This document shows, piece after piece, positions 16,408 to 26,748 of a DNA stretch of 64,000 nt. The notes beneath the pieces are model-generated. The model had not been told where the DNA came from. It made no database searches and worked only from the letters and a program-made list of their open reading frames with translations. The translations under genes were made by a program, and so were the position numbers. This DNA comes from Bacteroides sp. CAG:1076 (lineage in GTDB: Bacteria > Bacteroidota > Bacteroidia > Bacteroidales > Bacteroidaceae): contig HF993287.1 in assembly GCA_000436795.1 (NCBI GenBank), positions 1 through 64,000 of the forward strand. Direction: 5' to 3'. The first letter of the stretch is position 1. Each line of letters starts with the position of its first letter.

Positions 16408-18711
16408 TTATTCGATAAACCGCGATCCAAATATCTGCCAGCCCAGTGTAAGGCCTATATTCCAGTTCTTAGATGGTGAGCTATAGTGATTTAGATAAGC
16501 ACTGATTGCGCCGAAAGGAAGCTTTACTACCAGTGACAATTCTCCCATATATTCTATCCGGCTGAAGAGTTTTCCGTAAGAAGCCTTCGATTCTTCATTG
16601 CATACTATCGGAAAAATCGGAGCAAAGCCGTAAACTTCTGCTCTTACATGAAAGACCGGCGTTATCTGAAAAATAGGCATGACACCTGCTCCGATGAATT
16701 GATTGGCCCGGAATGCTTCATTGTAGGTAATTTTGCTGTGGGCAGTAGGAGCGAATTCTCCGGCCTGCATCATGGTTGCCGTATAGTTCTGGCTGAAATT
16801 GCGCGAAGAATAGTAGGCATGAATATAGTTTCCCAATACAAATCTGGAAGAAAGGGGATAGTAGCGTTCCATTTCATACGATACTTGCAGCCATGACTGC
16901 ACATAATTATATGAGCCATTGTAAGGGTCGGGAGTCGAACCACCCTGAAAGTACTCTCTTCCGGTATATATATTGGCCACAAGCCGTTCTCTTCGTCCTG
17001 CCGTAGGATATTGTTTACTGTTTAATGTATTTCCATCCATGGCTACAGAACCGCCGAATATGGTATAGCGGCTGATGTCGTTCTTGTCGTTGTTGAAGTC
17101 GATTACATTGCTTTGGAAATACTGATCCTGCAGTTTTCCGATGCCTATTCCGAATTCGGCCTTCTGTCGTGTAAGGAAAGGAAGCGAAACCAGCAGTTTG
17201 ACAAAGTGCTCTTTCTTCTTGTTGAAGACAGGGGTACTTCCCTTGGTGAAAATCTTTTCCTGTTTGAAGTAATCGAACGAAGAAGTCGATGCTACCAGGC
17301 GGAACGAAGTCGGAATATAGGTCGGTATATCTATGCGTCCCGATATTTGCAGATTATTGTAAATCTGTCCCAGTTGTCCGTCGAGGGAAACTTCTTTCGA
17401 GAAATTGTTCAAGTTATGGTAAGTCCCTCCTATATAAATCTGGTTGGCTCCATTTGAGCCAACGTTTCCTCCGACGCGCAGTGACAAGTCGTCTTCTATT
17501 TTGACCTTCAGATGAAGGTTGAAGGTGGAATCGGCCGGATTGTAGACGGCATGGGGGATAATTTCGGAAATCATATTGTCGGACATCAGGCGGAAATACC
17601 CCTTACGTAAATCCTCCAGCGAAAACAAACCCTGGTCTGAGGTATGAAACTCCTTGCGTATATACCTTTTCTGCTGTTCGCTGCCTCCCTGAATATTTAT
17701 ATCCCTGAACCGCAATTCGGGCATATTTTTCTTGTAGGCGATTCGTTTCAGCTCAAGCTGGCGATAGTTGACACGGCGAGGAATACGAGCCTTGATAGAA
17801 TCCATGAGCTGCATGGTGCGCTTATATCCGTTGTCATGCAGTTCGTCGAAGCGGTCGAAATCCATCAGGTTCACGTTGTCGTACTTAAACGTCATCAGGA
17901 TTCCCAGCGAATCGGGTAGTGAATAGTCCGTCTTCTGCATGATCATGTTTTCCAGTTGCCCCATGATATCTCCTTCCTGCGGCTTCCCCGGATTGGAACT
18001 TACCACACTTCCTATGATGACATCCGGATGAAAGTCGTTTACCATGACATTGACCGGGAAATTATTGTATATTCCACCGTCGTATACCAGCGTAGAATCG
18101 ATTTCGATGGGCTTGAACATGCCGGGAAAACTCATGGAAGCACGTACAGCATCTCCCAGATCACCGTTTTCGAATATCATAGGTTTTTTGTTGTATACAT
18201 CCGATGCCACACAGCGGAAAGGTATGAAAAGTTTGTCGAAATCGTTCTGGCACGCTGCTGTAGCCTGTCCGAACAATTCGAGAAAAGCAAGATTCATCTG
18301 CAGAGGGTCTACTACACTCGAAGGAAGGAACTGAGTCTTTACTTTGTGCAGCGGATTTTTTAAGGAAACACGGATGTTGATAAATTCGGGAGTCGGAGGG
18401 TTTTTCTTGAAGTAGTAAATGTATTTCTCTTCAATGTTTCCGGTATACCAGCGTTTGAAACTGTCCGATTTCAACAGCTTTTCCATGTCGTCGGGCGAGT
18501 AACCCATGGCATACAGCGAACCTATAATGGCACCCATAGAGGTTCCTGCAATGTAATCGATAGGAATATTGTTTTCTTCCAGTGCTCTGATAATACCTAT
18601 ATGAGTCAGACCTTTAGCACCTCCACCGCTTAATACGAGTCCGACTTTCTGTGCGTGAAGAGTGCCGGATAGGAAGATTAGCAGAAAAAGTGTATATAGT
18701 ATTTTTTTCAT
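16408..18711 (-). CDS. Patatin-like phospholipase with C-terminal outer-membrane barrel
   Basis: 767 residues with a signal peptide (1-20, ending LHA). The patatin domain has the oxyanion loop GGGAKG (29-34), the nucleophile motif GTSMG (Ser58) and a catalytic DGG (Asp near 210). After about residue 340 comes a POTRA-like region, then a long beta-strand-rich part ending in Phe-Ile-Glu, as in the PlpD class of patatin/Omp85 autotransporter-like proteins. It probably cleaves phospholipids at or outside the outer membrane. The upstream 30 nt of open frame are ignored because the signal peptide begins at 18711. Confidence 0.92.
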   Translation of the reverse strand: MKKILYTLFLLIFLSGTLHAQKVGLVLSGGGAKGLTHIGIIRALEENNIPIDYIAGTSMGAIIGSLYAMGYSPDDMEKLLKSDSFKRWYTGNIEEKYIYYFKKNPPTPEFINIRVSLKNPLHKVKTQFLPSSVVDPLQMNLAFLELFGQATAACQNDFDKLFIPFRCVASDVYNKKPMIFENGDLGDAVRASMSFPGMFKPIEIDSTLVYDGGIYNNFPVNVMVNDFHPDVIIGSVVSSNPGKPQEGDIMGQLENMIMQKTDYSLPDSLGILMTFKYDNVNLMDFDRFDELHDNGYKRTMQLMDSIKARIPRRVNYRQLELKRIAYKKNMPELRFRDINIQGGSEQQKRYIRKEFHTSDQGLFSLEDLRKGYFRLMSDNMISEIIPHAVYNPADSTFNLHLKVKIEDDLSLRVGGNVGSNGANQIYIGGTYHNLNNFSKEVSLDGQLGQIYNNLQISGRIDIPTYIPTSFRLVASTSSFDYFKQEKIFTKGSTPVFNKKKEHFVKLLVSLPFLTRQKAEFGIGIGKLQDQYFQSNVIDFNNDKNDISRYTIFGGSVAMDGNTLNSKQYPTAGRRERLVANIYTGREYFQGGSTPDPYNGSYNYVQSWLQVSYEMERYYPLSSRFVLGNYIHAYYSSRNFSQNYTATMMQAGEFAPTAHSKITYNEAFRANQFIGAGVMPIFQITPVFHVRAEVYGFAPIFPIVCNEESKASYGKLFSRIEYMGELSLVVKLPFGAISAYLNHYSSPSKNWNIGLTLGWQIFGSRFIE

Positions 18712-19032
18712 TAGTCGGGATTGTTGATGATATAAAACCAAAGATAGAAAAAAACTATTTCTTGTACAAGGAAAAGAAGAAATTCAATTCAGCCTTGAAA
18801 AAAATCATCCGGTCCGTTCTTTTATAAGCTGACGGTCTTTGCCGGAGAAGCTGAAGAAGTTTCCCGTATTTTTTGTACAAAAAATATTTGTTTTTGTACA
18901 AATTTTCGGAAAACGTCAAGACAAATTTTCCGAAAGGACACGATGTGTATTGCTTCATGTGCCGACAATGGAGTATGGAGCTGTGGTACACTGACTTACC
19001 TGATGCTGCAAGTCGGAGAGGAAGATATAAAA
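18712..19032. promoter_or_regulatory. Intergenic region with TTTGTACAAA palindromes and a hairpin
   Basis: No gene is supported here. It contains CTTGTACAAG at 18771-18780, a perfect 20-bp palindrome centred on GTAC at 18867-18886, TTTGTACAAA at 18893-18902, and a 10-bp stem-loop (TTTCGGAAAA/TTTTCCGAAA) at 18904-18935. Similar GTACAAAAAATA words recur near 46.6 kb and 61.7 kb. The region precedes the patatin gene and follows htpG. Confidence 0.6.
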
Positions 19033-19068
19033 AAAGCCGTGCGGGGCCTATCAACCTCGTACGGCTTT
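19033..19068 (-). terminator. Terminator of htpG
   Basis: The stem AAAGCCGTACGAGG / CCCCGCACGGCTTT (with wobble pairs) on the - strand is followed by seven T residues. It lies 25 nt after the htpG stop. Confidence 0.85.
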
Positions 19069-19093
19069 CTATATATTATTTTAGAGAAAGACC

Positions 19094-21139
19094 TTAAATC
19101 AGTTCGATGCTTCGTTTTACGAAGTTTGTCAAGGCTTCTCCTTTCAGCATGTTGTTTTGCAGCAATGCCAAGTCAATCAACTGATGTACTACCTTGTTTC
19201 CGGCAGCATATTCATTGATGATATCAGTCTTCTGCTTCTTCTGTTCGTCGAGTTTCTTTTCCACATCGTTCAACTCATCTTTTTCTGTGGTCGGGATTTC
19301 CTCATCTTTCTTGCCTTCGTGAGCTTTGTGAAGTTCTTTTTCACGCAGTTTCAGCATGGCAATTTCCGATTCAACCGGAACCAGTTTTTCAGAGCAGGCA
19401 GCTTCTGCATCTTCCAGTACCTGCTTGATGAGTCGGTGGTCGCTGTTCAGGACAAGGTTGAACATGTCAGGCATTTCACCATAGAAGCTCATACCCGGCT
19501 GGATATTGGCCATTTCCTTCATACGACGCATGTATTCGGCCTGCGTGATGATGATAGGAGCTGCTGTTTCACCCATGGCTTGTGTTTCTACGTGGAACTC
19601 AGTCTTCTGAACTTTCGGCAGTTGACCGGTAAAGACTGTAGACAAGATTTCTCGTTTAGTATCTGCAAGTTCTTCTCCTTTCTGCTCTTCTTTCACAATC
19701 AGACGGTCGATAACATCGCTGTCCACACGTGTGAAATGGCTCTTCTCGAACTTCTGTTCCAGCATGTTAATCATAGGAACATCCAGTTGTCCGTCGAGCA
19801 ACAGAACATTGTAGCCCTTGTTCTTGGCCGCATCAATGTAAGTATACTGTTCGTCGAGGTTGTTGGCGTACAGATAAATCAGGCTTCCGTTCTTGTCGGT
19901 CTGGTTATCTTTAATCAGTGTCTGATACTCTTCGAAGGTATAATACTTGCTGTCTGTATCTTTGAACAAGGCAAACTTGCTTGCTTTTTCGTAGAAGTCT
20001 TCCTGAGTAAGCATACCGTAGTTGATGAAAATCTTCAGGTCATCCCATTTGTTTTCAAATTCCTTACGGTCGTTCTTGAAGATAGCCTGCAAGCGGTCGG
20101 CTACTTTCTTGGTAATATAAGTAGAAATCTTCTTTACATTCGAATCGCTCTGCAAGTAAGAACGAGAAACGTTCAACGGAATGTCCGGTGAGTCGATGAC
20201 ACCGTGAAGCAATGTCAAAAAGTCCGGTACGATGCCTTCAACCGAATCCGTTACATATACCTGATTGCAGTACAACTGAATCTTGTTCTTCTGCAAGTCG
20301 ATGTTGCTCTTGATTTTCGGAAAGTAGAGTACACCTGTCAGGTTGAACGGATAATCTACGTTCAGGTGAATCCAGAACAACGGTTCGTCCGACATCGGAT
20401 ACAAGTCGCGGTAGAACTGCTTGTAGTCTTCATCTTTCAGCTCACTTGGCTTCTTTGTCCAGATAGGGCAAGTACTGTTGATGATGTTGTCTTCGTCTGT
20501 ATCTACCTGCTTGCCGTCCTTCCACTCTTTCTTCTTTCCGAAAGCAACTGGTACGGGCAGGAAGCGACAATACTTGTTCAGCAAAGCCTGAATGCGTGAC
20601 GGTTCCAGAAACTCACGGCAGTCATCGTCTATGTACAGGATGACGTCGGTACCACGGTCGTCTCTTTCAGCATCTTCCAGCGTAAACTCAGGACTTCCGT
20701 CGCAGCTCCATTTGATAGCCTTTGCGCCTTCTTTGTAGGAACGAGTTACGATTTCTACCTTTTTGGCTACCATGAAAGCCGAATAGAAACCTAATCCGAA
20801 ATGTCCGATAATCGCATTGGCATCTTCTTTATATTTCTCCAAGAAGTCGTTTGCTCCGGAGAATGCAATCTGGTTGATATACTTATCTATTTCTTCGGCA
20901 GTAAGTCCCAGTCCACGATCGGAGATGGTAATAGTGTCCTTGTCTGCCTTAACATGAATTGTAAGATCTCCCAGCTCACCTTTGAAGTCGCCTGTAGATG
21001 AAAGAGTCTTTAGTTTCTGTGTTGCATCGACTGCATTCGAAACCAATTCACGAAGGAATATTTCGTGATCGCTATATAAGAATTTTTTAATGATGGGGAA
21101 GATGTTCTCGGTCGTTACCCCAATATTACCTTTCTGCAT
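19094..21139 (-). CDS. htpG: Molecular chaperone HtpG (Hsp90)
   Basis: A bacterial Hsp90 of 681 residues. The GHKL ATPase domain holds LVSNAVDA (nucleotide Mg site), DRGLGLTAEE in place of the common DNGIGMT, and GHFGLGFYSAF for the lid glycines. The middle domain (about 230-480) and a C-terminal dimerisation domain follow. It refolds or stabilises client proteins in the cytoplasm in an ATP-driven cycle. The C-terminal part contains a charged coiled coil (REKELHKAHEGKKDEEIPTT region) longer than in E. coli. Its own terminator and that of clpC separate it from its neighbours. Confidence 0.96.
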   Translation of the reverse strand: MQKGNIGVTTENIFPIIKKFLYSDHEIFLRELVSNAVDATQKLKTLSSTGDFKGELGDLTIHVKADKDTITISDRGLGLTAEEIDKYINQIAFSGANDFLEKYKEDANAIIGHFGLGFYSAFMVAKKVEIVTRSYKEGAKAIKWSCDGSPEFTLEDAERDDRGTDVILYIDDDCREFLEPSRIQALLNKYCRFLPVPVAFGKKKEWKDGKQVDTDEDNIINSTCPIWTKKPSELKDEDYKQFYRDLYPMSDEPLFWIHLNVDYPFNLTGVLYFPKIKSNIDLQKNKIQLYCNQVYVTDSVEGIVPDFLTLLHGVIDSPDIPLNVSRSYLQSDSNVKKISTYITKKVADRLQAIFKNDRKEFENKWDDLKIFINYGMLTQEDFYEKASKFALFKDTDSKYYTFEEYQTLIKDNQTDKNGSLIYLYANNLDEQYTYIDAAKNKGYNVLLLDGQLDVPMINMLEQKFEKSHFTRVDSDVIDRLIVKEEQKGEELADTKREILSTVFTGQLPKVQKTEFHVETQAMGETAAPIIITQAEYMRRMKEMANIQPGMSFYGEMPDMFNLVLNSDHRLIKQVLEDAEAACSEKLVPVESEIAMLKLREKELHKAHEGKKDEEIPTTEKDELNDVEKKLDEQKKQKTDIINEYAAGNKVVHQLIDLALLQNNMLKGEALTNFVKRSIELI

Positions 21140-21207
21140 AATTTTTATATTTAAGTTTTACTATATTTTATTTTTTGTTAGAAAACAGTGGGGCTAAGAC
21201 AAAAAAA

Positions 21208-21232
21208 ATGCCAGACGATTTACGCCTGACAT
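21208..21232 (-). terminator. Terminator of clpC
   Basis: On the - strand ATGTCAGGCG / CGTCTGGCAT form a 10-bp stem with two G-U pairs and a 5-nt loop, followed by a run of T. The wobble pairs form only in - strand RNA, so it serves clpC. Confidence 0.8.
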
Positions 21233-21272
21233 TTTGTCTGTATTCGGATTGCAATACGCTCTTGTTGTCCGT

Positions 21273-23813
21273 CTATTTTATTATTTCCATCTTCAGTCCG
21301 TTTCCTTCCGGATTCATGCCGACGTGGATGGTATCTCCATTTTGTGGGTCTTCATTGAGGATAAGTTCTGCCAGACCGTCTTCCAGATTGTTCTGGATGG
21401 AACGTTTCAACGGGCGTGCTCCAAACTGAACATCGTAGCCTTTCGATGCGACATAACGTTTGGCTTCATCGTCGATTTCCAGTTTATATCCCAGAGATTC
21501 AATGCGTTCGTACAGTCCTTTCAGCTCTATTTCGATAATCTTGGTCAAAGCCTCGATATCAAGCTGGTCGAATGTAATGATTTCGTCCAGACGGTTGATG
21601 AATTCGGGTGCGAACGATTTGTTCAATGCCTTTGTTATCACACTTCGCGAATATTCTTTATCGTCGGTACGAGTCTGGGCAGCGAAACCTATTCCCTTGC
21701 CAAACTCTTTCAACTGACGGGTTCCGATGTTTGAAGTCATGATGATGACTGTATTCTTGAAGTCTACGGTTCTGCCATAACTGTCAGTCAAGCGTCCTTC
21801 GTCCATCACCTGAAGCAACAGATTGAACACGTCGGAATGTGCTTTTTCTATTTCATCCAGCAAGACGATAGAGTAGGGTTTCCGGCGAACTTTCTCGGTC
21901 AGCTGACCACCTTCTTCGTAGCCAACGTATCCCGGAGGAGCTCCTACGAGTCGTGACACAGTGAATTTTTCCATGTATTCACTCATATCAATACGAATCA
22001 GCGCATCGGCCGAGCCAAACATCTGCTTGGCAAGTTCTTTCGCCAGATGAGTCTTTCCCACACCGGTAGGGCCAAGGAACAAGAAAGTACCAATTGGCTT
22101 ATTCGGATCTTTCAGTCCCACACGGCTTCGCTGAATAGCTTTTACCAGAGTATCGACAGCCTTGTCCTGTGCGATGACCTTCGAGAGCAACTGCTCTTTC
22201 ATGCCTCTCAGTCGAATTCCTTCAGCCTGTGCCATTCGTTGTACGGGGATACCCGAAATCATGGAAACAACATCGGCAATCTGATCCTTGTCGACTGTTT
22301 CGCGGTTTTCCTTCAGGCTCTCTTCCCAGCGCTGTTTCATTTCTTCCAGCTCACTCATCAGCGATTTCTCACGGTCGCGGAAACTGGCTGCCAGTTCGAA
22401 GTCCTGCAAGCGTACGGCGTCGTTCTTATGCGCACGTGCTTCGTCTATCATCCGTTCCTGTTCTTCAATCTCTTTCGGGACAGTGATATTCTTTAAATGT
22501 ACGCGTGAGCCGGCTTCATCCATCGCATCGATGGCTTTATCGGGGAAATTACGGTCGGTAATGTACCGATCTGTCAATTTGACACATGCCTGCAGTGCTT
22601 CGTCGGTATAAGTAACATTGTGATGTTCCTCATACTTATCCTTGATGTTCTGTAGAATCTGGAGTGTTTCTTCCGGAGTGGTCGGTTCGACGATGACTTT
22701 CTGGAAACGTCGTTCCAAAGCACCGTCTTTCTCAATGTTCTGACGGTATTCATCGAGAGTCGTTGCTCCGATACATTGTATTTCTCCACGAGCCAGGGCA
22801 GGCTTCAGCATATTGGCTGCATCCATGGAACCTGCGGCAGAACCGGCTCCTACAATATTGTGTATTTCATCAATAAAGAGGATAATATTCGGATTCTTCT
22901 TCAGTTCGTTAAGGATGGCGCGTATACGCTCTTCAAACTGTCCGCGATATTTGGTGCCGGCTACTACAGCTGTCATGTCGAGTGCCACCACGCGTTTGTC
23001 GAACAAAATGCGTGATACTTTTTTCTCGATAATACGCAAGGCAAGTCCCTCTACGATAGCCGATTTACCAACACCCGGTTCTCCAATCAGAATCGGATTG
23101 TTCTTCTTGCGTCGGCTCAGAATCTGTGCCAGTCGTTCTATTTCTTTTTCACGTCCTACAATCGGGTCCAGCTTCCCTTCCATAGCGGCTTTCGTCATAT
23201 CTGTACCGAACGAGTCGAGAACAGGTGTGTCATTGTTGGGCTTTTGTTGCTGGGTGCGGGTTGCCGATCTGGATTCTTGTGAGAAAGAAGAACTGTCGCC
23301 ATTGCCTGTAGGCTGGCGGCGGATGCCTTCATCCTCATCTTCCTCCTCTTCGCCAAAGTCCAGTCCGCTTTGCGGTTCCGCCTTCGGGACGAGTTTATCC
23401 ATTACTTTTTGGTAGGTAACTTCGTTTTCTTCCAATACTTGCGAAGCTCTATTTTGGTTTTCTCTCATAATGGCCAATAACATATGTTCTGTATCTGTAG
23501 TCGGGCTTTTCAGCATTCTTGACTCCAGTATACTCATTTTTAATATTTTTGAAGCTTTTTCATTGAATGTAATTTCTTCTGAATAATTGTCGGAAGCTTC
23601 GGCCGCCAATCTGAGTTCATCTTCTATTTCCTTTTTTACTTGTTTCAAATCCACATACAAGCTTTCCAAAATCTGGACAGCTTTACCTTCGCCTTCGCGA
23701 ATAATGCCTAACAGCAAATGTTCGGGACCGATATAGTTATTGCGTAATCGGTTGGCCTCTTCTTTGCCGAACTGTATTACATCGGATATTCTTTGTGAAA
23801 ATGGGTTGTTCAT
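21273..23813 (-). CDS. clpC: ATP-dependent Clp protease ATPase subunit ClpC
   Basis: An 846-residue class I Clp/Hsp100 ATPase. It has an N-terminal Clp repeat domain (about 1-150), an acidic low-complexity linker (150-200), AAA module 1 with Walker [10 protein letters not shown] (about 243-251), a middle domain with a UVR-like motif ([25 protein letters not shown]), AAA module 2 with GPTGVGKTH (about 580-588), and a C-terminal D2 small domain. It unfolds substrates for ClpP, which is not in the window. ClpC rather than ClpB is shown by the short UVR-type middle domain. Confidence 0.94.
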   Translation of the reverse strand: MNNPFSQRISDVIQFGKEEANRLRNNYIGPEHLLLGIIREGEGKAVQILESLYVDLKQVKKEIEDELRLAAEASDNYSEEITFNEKASKILKMSILESRMLKSPTTDTEHMLLAIMRENQNRASQVLEENEVTYQKVMDKLVPKAEPQSGLDFGEEEEDEDEGIRRQPTGNGDSSSFSQESRSATRTQQQKPNNDTPVLDSFGTDMTKAAMEGKLDPIVGREKEIERLAQILSRRKKNNPILIGEPGVGKSAIVEGLALRIIEKKVSRILFDKRVVALDMTAVVAGTKYRGQFEERIRAILNELKKNPNIILFIDEIHNIVGAGSAAGSMDAANMLKPALARGEIQCIGATTLDEYRQNIEKDGALERRFQKVIVEPTTPEETLQILQNIKDKYEEHHNVTYTDEALQACVKLTDRYITDRNFPDKAIDAMDEAGSRVHLKNITVPKEIEEQERMIDEARAHKNDAVRLQDFELAASFRDREKSLMSELEEMKQRWEESLKENRETVDKDQIADVVSMISGIPVQRMAQAEGIRLRGMKEQLLSKVIAQDKAVDTLVKAIQRSRVGLKDPNKPIGTFLFLGPTGVGKTHLAKELAKQMFGSADALIRIDMSEYMEKFTVSRLVGAPPGYVGYEEGGQLTEKVRRKPYSIVLLDEIEKAHSDVFNLLLQVMDEGRLTDSYGRTVDFKNTVIIMTSNIGTRQLKEFGKGIGFAAQTRTDDKEYSRSVITKALNKSFAPEFINRLDEIITFDQLDIEALTKIIEIELKGLYERIESLGYKLEIDDEAKRYVASKGYDVQFGARPLKRSIQNNLEDGLAELILNEDPQNGDTIHVGMNPEGNGLKMEIIK

Positions 23814-24088
23814 AAATTTGAGTCTCTTCCTAAAACACTTTCTTTTTGCAAAGATACATTATATAAATAATATGATTAAGTTCTTTCTTTCTATTTAACA
23901 AAAATCATGCCAAATGGATAAGGTTTTTCGCGCAGAAGTAGCATTCTTCAAGTGAACTTTGCCTTTCTGTCTCTTCTTTGACGTTGTTTTGCGGTGTCGT
24001 TATTTATATATAACAAATTTTGCCATAGGAAGGTTTCGCGGTAGAATAGCGGCAGAGAGGGCTGTATGGCTAAAACTTCAGCTTTTTT
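23814..24088. other. Divergent clpC/gyrA intergenic region
   Basis: About 350 nt separate the two start codons. On the clpC side a TATCTTTG (-7 type, - strand, 23856-23849) lies 35 nt before the start, without a good -33 box. The gyrA promoter is listed separately. A 64-codon open frame here is not supported. I see no other structure. Confidence 0.5.
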
Positions 24089-24119
24089 TTTGCCATTTCA
24101 ATAAAATGTCGTACTTTAG
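24089..24119 (+). promoter_or_regulatory. Candidate gyrA promoter
   Basis: TTTG (24089-24092), 19 nt, then TACTTTAG (24112-24119), one mismatch to TAnnTTTG. The start would be near 24126, about 45 nt before the ATG. Confidence 0.6.
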
Positions 24120-24170
24120 CGTGGTTTTTAATAAGCCAGAGAGATCTAAATAATAACTAATTTTGTTTCA

Positions 24171-26708
24171 ATGCAAGAACAAGACAGAATAATAAAAATC
24201 AACATCGAGGAGGAAATGAAAAAGTCGTACATCGACTACTCTATGTCAGTAATCGTTGCTCGCGCCCTTCCGGATGTAAGAGATGGCTTCAAACCCGTAC
24301 ATCGCCGTATCTTATACGGAATGATGGAACTGGGAAATACTTCGGACAAGCCATATAAAAAAGCAGCAAGAATCGTTGGTGAAGTTTTAGGTAAATATCA
24401 TCCACACGGTGACTATTCCGTGTATGGAGCACTGGTTCGTATGGCACAGGATTGGGCAATGCGCTATCCGCTGGTCGACGGACAGGGAAACTTTGGTTCT
24501 GTTGATGGTGATAGCCCGGCTGCCATGCGTTATACTGAAGCACGTCTGAAGAAGATTGGTGAAGATATGATGCAGGATCTTTATAAGGAAACTGTTGACT
24601 TTACGAATAACTTCGATGACACGCTGCAGGAACCAACTGTAATGCCTACTCGTATTCCTAATCTCCTGGTAAACGGTGCTTCGGGTATTGCGGTCGGTAT
24701 GGCTACAAATATGCCAACGCATAACTTGTCGGAAGTAATAGATGCATGTGTCGCTTACATTGATAATAATGATATTGATATAGATGGTCTGATGCACTAC
24801 ATCAAGGCTCCCGATTTCCCGACTGGAGGATATATTTATGGTATCAGCGGGGTACGTGATGCTTATGAAACCGGACGTGGACGTGTGGTTATGCGTGCTA
24901 AGACTGAAATCGAATCGCATCCTACGCATGATAAGATTATCGTAAATGAAATTCCTTATAACGTAAATAAGAAGGAACTGATCGAGAATATCGCAGCTCT
25001 GGTAAACGAAAAGAAAATAGAGGGAATTTCGTATGTAAACGATGAGTCAGACCGTGAGGGTATGCGTATCGTAATCGATATAAAACGTGATGCCAATGCA
25101 AGTGTTGTATTGAATAAATTGTTCAAGATGACGGCTTTGCAGACCTCTTTCGGGGTGAATAATATTGCTTTGGTACATGGACGACCGAAGTTGTTGAACC
25201 TGAAAGATTTGATTCGTCTGTTTGTTGAACATCGCCACGAGGTGGTTATTCGCCGTACACAGTATGATTTGCGTAAGGCAAAGGAACGTGCTCATATCTT
25301 GGAAGGATTGATTATTGCTTCCGATAATATTGATGAAGTTATCCGTATCATACGTGCTGCGAAAACTCCGAATGAGGCAATTACTAATTTGATGGATCGC
25401 TTCCAGTTGTCTGAAGTTCAGGCTCGTGCCATCGTAGAAATGCGTCTTCGTCAGCTTACAGGACTTTTGCAGGATCAGTTGCACGCTGAATATGAAGAAC
25501 TGATGAAGCAGATTGCTTATTTCGAAGAAATCCTGACCAACGAGGAGCTCTGTAAGAAGGTTATCAAGGATGAGCTTATCGAAGTGAAGGAGAAATACGG
25601 TGACAAGCGTCGTTCTGAAATCGTATATGCTTCCGAAGAGTTCAATCCGGAAGATTTCTATGCTGACGATGAAATGGTAATTACTATTTCTCATCTGGGA
25701 TACATCAAGCGTACTCCGTTGTCTGAGTTCCGTGCACAGCATCGTGGGGGAGTAGGATCGAAGGGTAGTGAAACGCGCGATGAAGATTTCATCGAACATA
25801 TCTATCCGGCTACAATGCACAATACCATGATGTTCTTTACTCAGAAGGGTAAATGTTACTGGTTGAAGGTATATGAAATACCGGAGGGCAACAAGACTTC
25901 GAAGGGACGTGCTATACAGAACTTGCTGAATATCGATGCAGATGATGTGGTAACTGCTTATCTGCGTGTGAAGAATCTGAATGATACTGAATTTATTAAC
26001 AGCCATTATGTATTGTTCTGTACGAAGAATGGCGTGATTAAAAAGACATTGCTTGAGCAGTATTCTCGTCCGCGTCAGAATGGTGTAAATGCTATTACAA
26101 TTCGTGAAGACGACCGGGTTATCGAAGTTCGTATGACGAATGGAAATAATGAAATCGTAATTGCTAATCGTAATGGTCGTGCTATTCGTTTCCACGAAAG
26201 TGCAGTCCGCGAGATGGGACGTACGGCTACAGGTGTTCGTGGTATCACTCTCGATGAAGATGGTTCTGATGAGGTTATCGGAATGATATGCATCAAAGAT
26301 CCGCAGAAAGAAACCATTATGGTTATTTCTGAAAACGGTTATGGAAAACGTTCGGATATTGAGGACTATCGTAAGACGAATCGTGGCGGTAAGGGAGTCA
26401 AGACCTTGAGCATCACAGATAAGACCGGAAAACTGGTGGCTATCAAATCGGTAACAGACGAAAACGATTTGATGATTATCAATAAGTCGGGTATCACGAT
26501 TCGCTTGCATGTGGCAGATGTTCGTATCATGGGACGTGCCACTCAAGGTGTACGTCTGATTGACCTTGAAAAACGTAACGACCAGATTGGCTCAGTTTGT
26601 AAGGTAACATCTGAGACAGAAGAGGAAAATGTAGATAGTGAAAACTCTGTTTCTGTGGATGGTGAACCTTTTAATGAAGAAAATTCTGCTGAAGAAAAGC
26701 AAGAATAA
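24171..26708 (+). CDS. gyrA: DNA gyrase subunit A
   Basis: GyrA, 845 residues: the breakage-reunion subunit of DNA gyrase. The catalytic tyrosine is Tyr121 in AMRYTEARL, and the C-terminal beta-pinwheel carries a GyrA-box-like QRGGxG segment ([12 protein letters not shown], about 523-534). The start ATG gives the usual N-terminus [24 protein letters not shown] (read in two parts). The quinolone region reads [11 protein letters not shown] (77-87): Tyr82 stands where Ser is the usual sensitive residue, and Gly86 where E. coli has Asp87. An acidic tail of about 30 residues ends the protein. It is probably co-transcribed with the TPR gene 40 nt downstream. Confidence 0.97.
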   Translation: MQEQDRIIKINIEEEMKKSYIDYSMSVIVARALPDVRDGFKPVHRRILYGMMELGNTSDKPYKKAARIVGEVLGKYHPHGDYSVYGALVRMAQDWAMRYPLVDGQGNFGSVDGDSPAAMRYTEARLKKIGEDMMQDLYKETVDFTNNFDDTLQEPTVMPTRIPNLLVNGASGIAVGMATNMPTHNLSEVIDACVAYIDNNDIDIDGLMHYIKAPDFPTGGYIYGISGVRDAYETGRGRVVMRAKTEIESHPTHDKIIVNEIPYNVNKKELIENIAALVNEKKIEGISYVNDESDREGMRIVIDIKRDANASVVLNKLFKMTALQTSFGVNNIALVHGRPKLLNLKDLIRLFVEHRHEVVIRRTQYDLRKAKERAHILEGLIIASDNIDEVIRIIRAAKTPNEAITNLMDRFQLSEVQARAIVEMRLRQLTGLLQDQLHAEYEELMKQIAYFEEILTNEELCKKVIKDELIEVKEKYGDKRRSEIVYASEEFNPEDFYADDEMVITISHLGYIKRTPLSEFRAQHRGGVGSKGSETRDEDFIEHIYPATMHNTMMFFTQKGKCYWLKVYEIPEGNKTSKGRAIQNLLNIDADDVVTAYLRVKNLNDTEFINSHYVLFCTKNGVIKKTLLEQYSRPRQNGVNAITIREDDRVIEVRMTNGNNEIVIANRNGRAIRFHESAVREMGRTATGVRGITLDEDGSDEVIGMICIKDPQKETIMVISENGYGKRSDIEDYRKTNRGGKGVKTLSITDKTGKLVAIKSVTDENDLMIINKSGITIRLHVADVRIMGRATQGVRLIDLEKRNDQIGSVCKVTSETEEENVDSENSVSVDGEPFNEENSAEEKQE

Positions 26709-26748
26709 ATAAATTGAATATATTTGTATTACTAAATCAAAAACAGTT

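Noticed and set aside
18755-19054. 99-codon open frame on the - strand
   Set aside because: It runs through the palindromes and terminator of the htpG/patatin gap and looks non-coding.
23959-24153. 64-codon open frame before gyrA
   Set aside because: It contains the gyrA promoter and has no recognisable sequence.
25047-26546. 499-codon open frame antisense to gyrA
   Set aside because: A composition shadow of gyrA; no domain or signal is visible.
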